The position numbers and the translations under genes are program-made. Below are positions 1 to 5,744 of a stretch of DNA of 5,744 bases, piece by piece. The DNA lies in contig JALUVB010000278.1 of NCBI GenBank assembly GCA_027021085.1, positions 1 through 5,744 of the forward strand. Direction: 5' to 3'. The stretch is from a bacterium. GTDB taxonomy: Bacteria > CAIJMQ01 > JAADFP01. Positions within the stretch are counted from its first letter, which is position 1; each line of letters starts with the position of its first letter. A model generated the notes under the pieces. That model saw only the letters and a program-made list of their open reading frames with translations, made no database searches and had not been told where the DNA came from.

Positions 1-278
1 AGGGCAAGTGGGTAATTATTATGCATTTCGCCATAAAATCGCCGTATTGAAAGGGCGGAAAGATTTTTGACGCACCCCATTTCTTCCACGCTCTCCTCCC
101 GTATAGAAAGGGAAAGGGCAAATTTACCGGCTGGAAATCCACGAAACCAGCCTGCCGGGAACTTCTGCCCTCCGGGAGGAGGGCAGGCGGGTATGACAGG
201 CAGATTGGTTTTTGCTGCAGATTCATTATTCATTTACCACCACTGCTTACTACCCCATTACTGAGCACATGGGATTTC
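1..278. other. Intergenic region with GC-rich repeat; possible edge ORF
   Basis: This stretch lies downstream of the barrel gene and holds no gene I can support firmly. Bases about 127-206 are GC-rich, unlike the AT-richer flanks, and contain several inverted arms. On the minus strand a frame is open from an ATG at 233 to the window edge (77 codons, no stop), and a GTG at 89 in the same frame has a GGGAGGAG-like ribosome site just upstream. The translation across the repeat is rich in Pro and Gly (for example PACPPPGG, then FPAGWFRGFPAGKF), which looks like translated repeat and not like a folded domain. The part after residue 49 looks more protein-like but matches no family I recognise. The plus strand is also largely open here, which fits low stop density in GC-rich DNA. 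A real gene could begin at 89 and continue outside the window. Confidence 0.4.
165..186. repeat. Perfect 9-bp GC-rich inverted repeat
   Basis: CTGCCCTCC at 165-173 is matched exactly by GGAGGGCAG at 178-186 around a 4-base loop. Nearby arms could form alternative pairings: CCTGCC at 151-156 with GGCAGG at 182-187, and GGCTGG at 129-134 with CCAGCC at 147-152. The stem is strong enough to fold in RNA or single-stranded DNA. It lies about 93 bases past the stop codon of the barrel gene, so it could protect the 3' end of that transcript. No run of T follows it on the minus strand, so it is not a standard Rho-independent terminator. Its composition and nested arms suggest a REP-like dispersed element, which is an inference from this single copy. 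Confidence 0.6.
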
Positions 279-1511
279 TCAGAAATCTACCGTTATCTTG
301 AAGTATACCTGGTCAAACTCCTTCCAGTCTCCTAGGAGCGTGCCTCTTTTGCCATTCAGGAAAAATGCACCCAGTATAAACTGAAGATTATCGACAGGCC
401 GGTAGGTTATTTCAGGGAAAAATCCCGTGGCGTAACTTCCCGCAATATCCCCCATTTCCTTTGCCTCCAGGATTCCACTCAGGGAAAGAGTAATCTCATC
501 GTTTAATAATCTCTTCTCTACCTTGCCTGTCAGATAATCGTGCAAGTTATCCCTGCCCCTCTCCATTATGAATCCGTGTACGTATTGTGCTTGCGCATAA
601 ATTCCGTTTTCGAAAGTATAATCCATCCCCAGCGTGTACTTCAAAAATTGCTCCTCGTGAAATCCGGGGACAGAACCAGATTCCTCTTTTTCACGAAAGA
701 AGCCCGCCTCGCCCCATACGCCAACAGAACGAATTTCCCCGGCAAAATCAAACCCTATAACTTCCATCCTGGGGAAACCTATTTCCAGCTTGCCGTTTTC
801 TACAAAATAGACAGGCAACTCGTCATATCCGCTAAAATAACTTAACGAATAATCCCAATTGAAAGCTATCCCCTTTAATTTCAGCCCAAACATGCTGTTT
901 TGCCAGGTTTTGTCCGGGAGATTGACTTTATCAGGGACCAGACCAAAAAGAAACTTAACCCCACCCCGGGGAAGATGAACCGGTTCAAAGTAAGGAAGCC
1001 ATACCCCCGTTATTATGTAATCCCCCAGGTAGTAATCAGCCTTGAGCGCATAGGTGGGAAGTTTTCCCCCCAGGTCCAGGAAGTCACCCGGGTTCAAATT
1101 ATCCGTGGGATTGAACTTATCTGCAGTGCCCCAGGCAATTCTCTGCTTACCTACTTTCAAGTCCAGATTACTCCAGACGAATTGCGTTATTTCCAGATAA
1201 GCTTCCCAGAGAAGCAAATCAAGGGGGTAACTGCTTTCTATCTCATTTACAGAGGATAGCTCCTCCAACCCGGGAAAATTATAGTAACGCAGGTCCAGGC
1301 TGATTAAAGAGAATATATTCGAAGAGATCTCAGTCTTTGCTTCCCATCTCAATCTGGCGTAGGTATTTCCTTCCGGTGCTCCCCTATTTATATCAAAGTA
1401 GGTCCCCGTTTCCAGGAAACCGCCTGTTTCTACTTCCCCGTTTATTTCCCCAGTGGCAGTAAGAATAAGAAAAACAGGTAAGCAAAATAACGGTATTAAA
1501 CAATTCCTCAC
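279..1511 (-). CDS. Outer-membrane beta-barrel protein, DUF1302-like
   Basis: This is a 410-residue protein predicted to form an outer-membrane beta-barrel, the last gene of the three-gene envelope unit. Residues 1 to about 25 form a signal peptide (MRN, then a hydrophobic run). The rest alternates polar and hydrophobic residues with many aromatics, and the chain ends in ITVDF; a terminal Phe is the usual assembly signal recognised by the Bam machinery. Residues 117-144 (LDLKVGKQRIAWGTADKFNP, then TDNLNPGD) resemble the G-[KR]-Q-x(3)-WG...NPxD stretch I associate with DUF1302 proteins and related porin-like barrels. The start is GTG at 1511; it overlaps the upstream TGA in GTGA, and a weak GAGG lies 8 bases upstream, so translational coupling is likely. 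In other bacteria DUF1302 barrels sit beside a LolA-fold protein (DUF1329) and an RND pump, as here. Its role as the outer-membrane exit or acceptor is inferred, and the substrate is unknown. A general porin is the main alternative. Confidence 0.85.
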   Translation of the reverse strand: MRNCLIPLFCLPVFLILTATGEINGEVETGGFLETGTYFDINRGAPEGNTYARLRWEAKTEISSNIFSLISLDLRYYNFPGLEELSSVNEIESSYPLDLLLWEAYLEITQFVWSNLDLKVGKQRIAWGTADKFNPTDNLNPGDFLDLGGKLPTYALKADYYLGDYIITGVWLPYFEPVHLPRGGVKFLFGLVPDKVNLPDKTWQNSMFGLKLKGIAFNWDYSLSYFSGYDELPVYFVENGKLEIGFPRMEVIGFDFAGEIRSVGVWGEAGFFREKEESGSVPGFHEEQFLKYTLGMDYTFENGIYAQAQYVHGFIMERGRDNLHDYLTGKVEKRLLNDEITLSLSGILEAKEMGDIAGSYATGFFPEITYRPVDNLQFILGAFFLNGKRGTLLGDWKEFDQVYFKITVDF

Positions 1512-2254
1512 CGCGCCTGCCTCTTCAAATTTCTTTCGCTGAAAAAATTATCTGCAAGTCCCACATCGTGCTTAATCTCCATCACCTCCAAGATTGTCTG
1601 ATGATTCTTTATCACTGTCCTCATGGTCATTTTCATGGGGAACCAATACCCATCCACCTGCCTTATATTCTCGGCCCTTATTACCTTGATTAATTCTCCC
1701 GTCCGGGAGTAGTACTCGCCTCTGGTGGAAACAAAAGTCTTCTTATCCACCCAAATTATTTTTTTTGAATAACTGACATCTGCCTTGGAGCGGGGCTTGA
1801 GCTCTAACACATATTGACTATCATCTTCTTTTATTAGCGTTGCAGTGTAATCTTTTGTATACTCAGTTTCAGCCATATCTTCATAGGAGAAATCTGTTCC
1901 CATAAAATCTTCTCCCTTAATATGGGAGGCTATTCTCCTTACCTTACGGAAGGCGGGTAGATATAGATACATCCTCTCCCTGGAAAGCGAGAGAAAGCTA
2001 ACCCCCTTAACATCAGCCGGGGATAAAAATACCACCATTCTCTTCCTGTTTCCCTTCTGGTAGAACCTGATAGTTCGTTCCTTCTCTGACCCACCTGCTT
2101 TAATAAGCACCATTCTCTCTGTGACTATCCGGTCACGGGGAGCATTCATGGTGTCTTCTACCTTTTTCAAAATCGCATTCCCACTCAAGGCCAATAGATT
2201 TCGGGCAAACAGGAGAGACACAACCACCAGCAAAAGTATGCTCAACCTTCTCAT
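1508..2254 (-). CDS. Periplasmic LolA-like outer membrane lipoprotein-sorting protein
   Basis: This is a 248-residue exported protein of the 'outer membrane lipoprotein-sorting' (LolA-like, COG2834-type) group. Residues 1-24 are a classic signal peptide (MRR, hydrophobic core, then ALS before Gly25) with no lipobox Cys, so it should be soluble in the periplasm. The family signature is clear: RFYQKGNRKRMVVFLSPADV at 63-82, KGVSFLSL at 83-90, MYLYLPAFRKVRRI at 95-108 and GEDFMGTDFSYEDM at 114-127. These are followed by strands with VDGYWFPMKMTM at 200-211. Family members adopt the open-barrel fold of LolA/LolB, which holds acyl chains in a hydrophobic cavity. The gene begins 4 bases after the pump's stop, and its ribosome site (AAGGAG, 2263-2268) lies inside the pump's last codons, 8 bases before the ATG. 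It overlaps the barrel gene by 4 bases. A role as carrier between pump and barrel is inferred. Classical LolA is less likely because no LolCDE genes are seen here. Confidence 0.92.
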   Translation of the reverse strand: MRRLSILLLVVVSLLFARNLLALSGNAILKKVEDTMNAPRDRIVTERMVLIKAGGSEKERTIRFYQKGNRKRMVVFLSPADVKGVSFLSLSRERMYLYLPAFRKVRRIASHIKGEDFMGTDFSYEDMAETEYTKDYTATLIKEDDSQYVLELKPRSKADVSYSKKIIWVDKKTFVSTRGEYYSRTGELIKVIRAENIRQVDGYWFPMKMTMRTVIKNHQTILEVMEIKHDVGLADNFFSERNLKRQAR

Positions 2255-2258
2255 ATCT

Positions 2259-5117
2259 TCATCTCCTTAAAAAATTCGGTTTTACCAGAAGGATAACCAC
2301 TGGCAAAATTGTAAAGGTAAAAAAAGCACTCAAGAGGACCGTGAGTGCCACCAGCCCACCAAACCTCCTTATATGCTGTCCTCCTGCCAGGAGAAGTACA
2401 GCAAATCCCAGGCCCACGGTAAGGGCATTTATCAAGATAGCCACGCCCGTGGTAGAAAATGTGCTCTTCAACGCCTTCAGCTCGTCTCCCTGGCGAGAAA
2501 ATTCTCTCTTGAAAGCAGAGATAAAATGCACATCAGTATCTATACCCAGTCCAATAGCTACAGAGGCTATCATTGCTGTGAAAGAATCCAGCCCTATCTT
2601 AAAATAGCCCATGACTGCAAAATTTACCAGGATAGTCAAACTGATGGGAATTATTCCGATAGCTCCTAAGCTAAGTGAACGGAATATAAAGGATAGAGTT
2701 ATTGCTACCAGGATAAGAGCAATAAAAAGGCTGAGCACCTGCGTAGGAACAAGTTCTTCTTCCATCTTTTTCAAAACCGCTGCAAGGCCGGTATTCTCAA
2801 AAGAAACAGAGATCTCTCTTACTTCAGAAGAGGCGGGAATCAACGGAAGATTCCGGTATTCATTTACTCCTAAAGCAATAAGTTTCTCGTTCATCTCCCA
2901 TAGGTCACCTCTAATATCCCGGAAAAAGTCAATGATGCCAGCAGAACCAGCAGGAAGAGCTTTTCTTATCTGCTTCATAACATAGGCAACTCTTGCTCTT
3001 CCCGCTACCTCTTCCGCTACCACTTTCAGGGATTGGGATAGTTCATTCACATCGTCTTTTCTATTTCCCTTCAGAGCGGACTGAAGAATAGCCAAAACCT
3101 GAGCCCTTTTGATGCTGCCGTTCTTTCGAAGCTCTCCCGTAATCTTTTCTGCCAGGAGAGCTGCCTGGGGCGGCGAAATTGCCTCTACCTCGGACTCATC
3201 GCTCAGAAGATACTCCCTGAGTTTCTCTTTCACCACCGCATAACTATCTTCCGACAACCCTTCCCCCAGGAGAGCAGTTCTAACTGCCGCGTTAACCTTT
3301 TCCCTCTTAACCTGTATTCCCCTCCTCTCAATATCCCTCATCAGGTTAGTGGTAATCCTTTTGCCGCGCAGTCTGAGCAAAACTTTCCGGCTGGCAGGAG
3401 GCATATTATCCAAATTAATAATTACCATCTTTTTGGGAAGAGTAGATATGAATTTATTTATGCTATTCACCGCTTCAGTCAAAGTTCCTGTATCCCAGGT
3501 AGCCAGCTTCGCCCGTATCAGCCCTTCTTTCTTATCTCCTCTAACCAGCTGTTCCAGAATATCCTTTCCTTCCAGTAGAAACCACAGGTTGGCTACCCCT
3601 TCTTTGTTCTCTGGCACTATGTAGCGCCCATTAAGCACCCTGTTCATTTCGCTGATTACGCCAGCCATGGACTGGGTTTCTCCCACAGAGGGCACCGTCC
3701 CCAGATAACGCTCCACAAACCTCATCTGTTTCAGGGTAAAGGGGTCCTTAATATTTCCCTTCACCAATACCTGCACAGGCAGGGTTCCTCCGAAATCCCG
3801 CCTCAAAAGCATTTCAGCCCGGTGGGCTTTGCTGCCTTTTTTCAAGCAAAGAGTCCAATCCACAGATTTACTAATCCGAGGGATAGCTACTGCAGAGACA
3901 ACCACTATTAGCGCAGAGGAAAATAGAATAAGCTTCCGGTTTCTAAAAACAATTTCTGCCCAGCATTCCATCCACCTGTTTTCCACATGTGAGGCAGGTT
4001 TGTGACGAAAATTTTTTCTGACGCGAGTAAAGGAAAGCAGTGCGGGAAAAAGAAGAAAAGTCACTATCAAGGCTACAAATATACCCAGAGCAGTAACCAG
4101 GCCAAATTCTCTTATGATGGAGAAATTTGAAATCATTAAAGACAAAAAACCAATCACGGTGGTAAAAGTAGTGATGACAATAGGAACCGCCAACTCTGCA
4201 AAAGTTTCTTTAATCGCTGGCGTAGGTTTTAAACCCTTTCCCCTTTTTTCGTAGTACCTTCGCATCACGTGAATACCATCAGCACTACCCATGGCTATAA
4301 GAATAATTGGCACAAGACCGGTGAGAAGGTTTAAAGAGAGATTAAATACAGTCATCAGCCCAATAGTCCAGATAACGCTGAAGCCCACTACCACCAGCGG
4401 TAAGAATACCCCTGCCAGACTAAAGAAACTGAGAAAAAGTATTCCAAGCATAAGAAGTAGCATTATCGGTTCCAGGCGCTTCAGATTATCTATAATGAGC
4501 AGGGTCATGTTGGACATTAAAAAAGGCATCCCCCCATAGGAGATTCGCTCCGAAGAAGGAGCAATGGACTCGGTTATCTTTTTTATTTTTTCCGTTACTC
4601 CGAACTCGTATACCCCATGTTTAAGACGAGCCACAATAACCGTTGATTTTCCATCTGCAGAAACAAGGTTTTTCACATACATCTCTTTGGAAAGAACGTA
4701 TTTTTTCAGTTTTTGCAATTCCTTGCTGTTATCAGGAATCTTTCCTTCCTGGATAAGTTTACCCACTTCTAATCCCCATTCTGTACTTTTAAAGTCGAGC
4801 ACATTGGTGAGGCTGGTAACATAAGCAATCTCCCCTAATTTTTCGTAGGCATCGGTAAGGTCACGAATTAATTTTAGGGTTGCCGGAGTAAAAACATCTT
4901 CGGTTTGGATAAGCACCAGGGCCACAGATTTGGAGGCATATTCTTTACCAATGTAGTTAAACTGCTGGACTAAAGGATCATCCTGTCTGAGATAGGTGGT
5001 GAAATCAGCGTTCATACGCACCCTGAGCATCTCGTAGCTCAGGATTACAGTGAGCACAATAAGCAAAGCTATTACTATACCCCTACGGCGAATGATAATA
5101 TCTATCAATCTCCTCAT
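2259..5117 (-). CDS. MMPL/RND-family inner-membrane transporter with enlarged periplasmic domain
   Basis: This 952-residue pump belongs to the MMPL (RND superfamily, COG1033-like) group that moves lipids and other hydrophobic molecules using the proton gradient. Twelve membrane helices fit the two-repeat layout: TM1 at about 13-32, TM2-6 at about 217-362, TM7 at about 396-414 and TM8-12 at about 792-946. TM4 and TM10 end in the paired signatures GSADGIHVMRRYYE (277-290) and GLGIDTDVHFISAFKRE (857-873), whose acidic residues D280 and D860/D862 are candidates for proton relay. The first periplasmic domain spans about 33-215. The second spans about 415-790 and is roughly twice as long, with a charged, mainly helical stretch at about 563-763 that I do not recognise. 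The ATG at 5117 follows GAGGG (5127-5131) by 9 bases, and the first residues (MRRLIDIIIRRR) form a normal cytoplasmic N-terminus. It is the first gene of the envelope unit; whether it has its own promoter or is read from the YHS genes is unclear. The family call is secure, but the substrate is unknown (HpnN-like hopanoid or other lipid export are only possibilities). Confidence 0.94.
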   Translation of the reverse strand: MRRLIDIIIRRRGIVIALLIVLTVILSYEMLRVRMNADFTTYLRQDDPLVQQFNYIGKEYASKSVALVLIQTEDVFTPATLKLIRDLTDAYEKLGEIAYVTSLTNVLDFKSTEWGLEVGKLIQEGKIPDNSKELQKLKKYVLSKEMYVKNLVSADGKSTVIVARLKHGVYEFGVTEKIKKITESIAPSSERISYGGMPFLMSNMTLLIIDNLKRLEPIMLLLMLGILFLSFFSLAGVFLPLVVVGFSVIWTIGLMTVFNLSLNLLTGLVPIILIAMGSADGIHVMRRYYEKRGKGLKPTPAIKETFAELAVPIVITTFTTVIGFLSLMISNFSIIREFGLVTALGIFVALIVTFLLFPALLSFTRVRKNFRHKPASHVENRWMECWAEIVFRNRKLILFSSALIVVVSAVAIPRISKSVDWTLCLKKGSKAHRAEMLLRRDFGGTLPVQVLVKGNIKDPFTLKQMRFVERYLGTVPSVGETQSMAGVISEMNRVLNGRYIVPENKEGVANLWFLLEGKDILEQLVRGDKKEGLIRAKLATWDTGTLTEAVNSINKFISTLPKKMVIINLDNMPPASRKVLLRLRGKRITTNLMRDIERRGIQVKREKVNAAVRTALLGEGLSEDSYAVVKEKLREYLLSDESEVEAISPPQAALLAEKITGELRKNGSIKRAQVLAILQSALKGNRKDDVNELSQSLKVVAEEVAGRARVAYVMKQIRKALPAGSAGIIDFFRDIRGDLWEMNEKLIALGVNEYRNLPLIPASSEVREISVSFENTGLAAVLKKMEEELVPTQVLSLFIALILVAITLSFIFRSLSLGAIGIIPISLTILVNFAVMGYFKIGLDSFTAMIASVAIGLGIDTDVHFISAFKREFSRQGDELKALKSTFSTTGVAILINALTVGLGFAVLLLAGGQHIRRFGGLVALTVLLSAFFTFTILPVVILLVKPNFLRR
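2263..2268 (-). promoter_or_regulatory. Ribosome binding site inside the end of the pump gene
   Basis: AAGGAG on the minus strand lies 8 bases before the ATG at 2254. It falls just before and within reach of the pump's TGA (2261-2259), so ribosomes finishing the pump are placed to restart on the LolA-like gene. This supports the chosen start and predicts coupled synthesis of the two proteins. Confidence 0.8.
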
Positions 5118-5126
5118 ATTAATTTA

Positions 5127-5131
5127 CCCTC
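5127..5131 (-). promoter_or_regulatory. Ribosome binding site of the pump gene
   Basis: GAGGG on the minus strand lies 9 bases before the ATG at 5117 and supports that start. I see no convincing -35/-10 pair in the gap upstream: a TTGAAG and a TATAGA are present but about 25 bases apart, too far for a sigma-70 promoter. Confidence 0.65.
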
Positions 5132-5173
5132 TATATCTTGGGAAGAGGAAGATAAAAAACCTTCAATAAACTT

Positions 5174-5211
5174 CTACACTCCCACCAGAGAGGGACTACC
5201 GTGTAGCAGTC
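5174..5211 (-). other. Intergenic hairpin-forming segment
   Basis: In the 97 bases between the 61-residue YHS gene and the pump gene, the minus-strand RNA can fold in two mutually exclusive ways. One is a 7-bp hairpin over 5211-5194 (GACTGCT, loop ACAC, GGTAGTC, with two G-U pairs). The other pairs CTACAC (5206-5201) with GTGTAG (5179-5174), extended by TCCC (5195-5192) with GGGA (5183-5180) after a 5-base bulge. The G-U pairs make the first hairpin better on the minus strand than on the plus strand, as expected if the RNA is what matters. The only T-run (TTTTTT) lies about 20 bases beyond the second stem, so this is not a standard terminator. It may be attenuation, processing or chance. Confidence 0.3.
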
Positions 5212-5216
5212 TCTAT

Positions 5217-5402
5217 TCACTTTGTCCGCTTTACCGTGCTATCCCGCCTAACACCTACATATTTCCTGGGATCAGCAACGAATCTCTCCTTGCAGCTCTG
5301 GGCACAGAAGTAGAAAACCTTCCCCCTGTATTTACAGGCAGCGATAGCGGTATTTTTTTTGATTGTCATGCCGCATACAGGGTCTTTCACTCTGCCAAAC
5401 AT
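5217..5402 (-). CDS. Small YHS-domain protein (61 residues)
   Basis: This is a single-domain YHS protein. Residues 7-12 are DPVCGM, the hallmark of the YHS domain, and YFCAQSCKERF at 31-41 gives the Cys33-x3-Cys37 pair. Cys10 and an extra Cys23 complete four cysteines. The domain covers about 5-50 and is followed by a short basic tail (RRDSTVKRTK). YHS domains are about 45 residues long and are found alone or fused to heavy-metal ATPases, mercury or copper resistance proteins and some oxygenases. They are thought to bind metals through the cysteines; the metal here cannot be told. The ATG at 5402 is preceded 6 bases upstream by a strong GGGGGTGA site. The gene starts 24 bases after the stop of another YHS gene, so the two are probably cotranscribed. 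There is no signal peptide, so a cytoplasmic location is expected. Confidence 0.88.
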   Translation of the reverse strand: MFGRVKDPVCGMTIKKNTAIAACKYRGKVFYFCAQSCKERFVADPRKYVGVRRDSTVKRTK

Positions 5403-5426
5403 GTTACTTCACCCCCTTTTAAAACC

Positions 5427-5603
5427 TTAATGATGCCTGTGTTTTTTATGTTTTCCTTTTTTTATATGTTTCTCAGGTTCTTTCTCAAATTCTGCCTGGC
5501 ACTTAGGACAGCAAAGATAATAAGTTTCGCTTTCATATTCCACCCTGGCATAAGCCTTGTTTCTGTTAACTTTTCTTCCGCAAACCGGGTCATAATAAAA
5601 CAT
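5427..5603 (-). CDS. Very small YHS/TRASH-like protein with His-rich tail (58 residues)
   Basis: The frame from ATG 5603 to TAA 5429-5427 encodes 58 residues and is easily missed because of its size. It begins MFYYDPVCGRKV, a YHS motif in which the usual Met after CG is Arg. It continues to YYLCCPKCQAEF at 28-39, giving Cys31-x3-Cys35 plus an extra Cys32. The tail at 46-58 (HIKKGKHKKHRHH) alternates Lys and His and could add metal-binding ligands or bind nucleic acid. The start is very well supported: AAGGAGGT (5609-5616) lies 5 bases upstream, an almost perfect ribosome site. It sits 46 bases after the partial YHS gene and 24 bases before the 61-residue one. A metal-binding or metal-sensing role is inferred from the family. 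The tail and the CCPKC pattern set it apart from its neighbours, so the three are not simple recent copies. Confidence 0.85.
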   Translation of the reverse strand: MFYYDPVCGRKVNRNKAYARVEYESETYYLCCPKCQAEFEKEPEKHIKKGKHKKHRHH

Positions 5604-5608
5604 GATTT

Positions 5609-5616
5609 ACCTCCTT
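5609..5616 (-). promoter_or_regulatory. Near-consensus ribosome binding site of the 58-residue YHS gene
   Basis: AAGGAGGT on the minus strand lies 5 bases before the ATG at 5603. It is one of the strongest ribosome sites in the window, and it is the main evidence, besides the YHS motif, that this tiny frame is translated. Confidence 0.85.
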
Positions 5617-5649
5617 CTTCCTTATTCCATTAAAAACCACTGGGGAATC

Positions 5650-5744
5650 TCACCCACAACAACCTCCCTTCTTTGTTTCCTTTTTCATTTTCATGTACTT
5701 CATAGGTTCCCCGCTGAACTTATCCTTGCAAGCCTGGGAACAAA
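5650..5744 (-). CDS. YHS-domain protein, C-terminal part only (start beyond window)
   Basis: Only the last 30 full codons and the TGA (5652-5650) are in the window; the start lies past position 5744. The visible part reads CSQACKDKF, then SGEPMKYMKMKKETKKGG, then CCG. The two bases at the window edge are compatible with Phe before the first Cys, giving the typical YHS end F-C-x3-C-K-x-x-F followed by a P-x-K-Y segment. This is the same layout as FCAQSCKERF...PRKY in the 61-residue neighbour. The lysine-rich tail ends in Gly-Gly-Cys-Cys-Gly; vicinal cysteines at a C-terminus are a plausible soft-metal (copper, mercury, arsenic-type) site. It may be a stand-alone YHS protein like its neighbours or the tail of a larger metal-handling protein, which the window cannot decide. 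Confidence 0.8.
   Translation of the reverse strand, partial: CSQACKDKFSGEPMKYMKMKKETKKGGCCG

Noticed and set aside
165-186. Rho-independent terminator for the envelope unit
   Set aside because: The stem is strong, but no run of T follows it on the minus strand and it lies about 93 bases past the stop codon.
67-264. Plus-strand open frame of 65 codons in the left intergenic region
   Set aside because: It starts at a TTG, has no evident ribosome site, runs through the GC-rich palindrome and has no recognisable domain; low stop density in the repeat explains it.
540-1259. Plus-strand open frames opposite the barrel gene
   Set aside because: The minus-strand barrel has a signal peptide, a family motif and a C-terminal Phe; the plus frames have none of these and are chance openings.
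2341-4824. Several plus-strand open frames of 80-125 codons opposite the pump gene
   Set aside because: All are shadows of the well-supported pump gene, with no domain or ribosome site of their own.
5118-5216. Sigma-70 promoter for the pump gene
   Set aside because: A TTGAAG and a TATAGA are present, but their spacing of about 25 bases is too long and no better pair is visible.
5430-5633. Plus-strand open frame of 67 codons over the YHS genes
   Set aside because: It is antisense to the 58-residue YHS gene, which has a clear domain and a near-perfect ribosome site; the plus frame is Phe-rich because the opposite strand is rich in Lys and Glu codons.

Overview
The window reads almost entirely from the minus strand. 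It looks like a piece of a diderm (outer-membrane-bearing) bacterium of moderate GC content, probably from an uncultured lineage. The diderm inference rests on a predicted outer-membrane beta-barrel with a signal peptide and a C-terminal Phe, next to a LolA-like periplasmic protein. I cannot name a phylum from the sequence alone.

Reading in the direction of transcription (right to left), the window opens with three very small YHS-domain genes in tandem: a partial one at 5650-5744, a 58-residue one at 5427-5603 and a 61-residue one at 5217-5402. Each has a Cys-x3-Cys pair, and the two complete ones also have the N-terminal DPVCG motif. The tails differ: one is rich in Lys and His, one is basic, and one ends in Gly-Gly-Cys-Cys-Gly. 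The likely theme is metal binding or metal-stress handling.

After a 97-base gap with possible RNA hairpins comes a tightly packed three-gene unit (5117 down to 279). It encodes a 952-residue MMPL/RND-type inner-membrane transporter, a 248-residue periplasmic LolA-like 'outer membrane lipoprotein-sorting' protein, and a 410-residue outer-membrane barrel resembling the DUF1302 group. The first two genes are 4 bases apart, and the second and third overlap in GTGA. The natural reading is one trans-envelope system: the pump moves a hydrophobic or lipid-like substrate, the LolA-fold protein carries it across the periplasm, and the barrel is the outer-membrane end. The substrate is not visible in the sequence. 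The pump's second periplasmic domain is unusually large (about 375 residues against about 180 for the first) and appears to carry an extra mainly helical segment.

The left end (1-278) has no firmly supported gene. It contains a GC-rich segment with a perfect 9-bp inverted repeat and further partial arms, which looks like an interspersed palindromic repeat. A minus-strand frame stays open from an ATG at 233 to the window edge, but it runs through this repeat and may be fortuitous.
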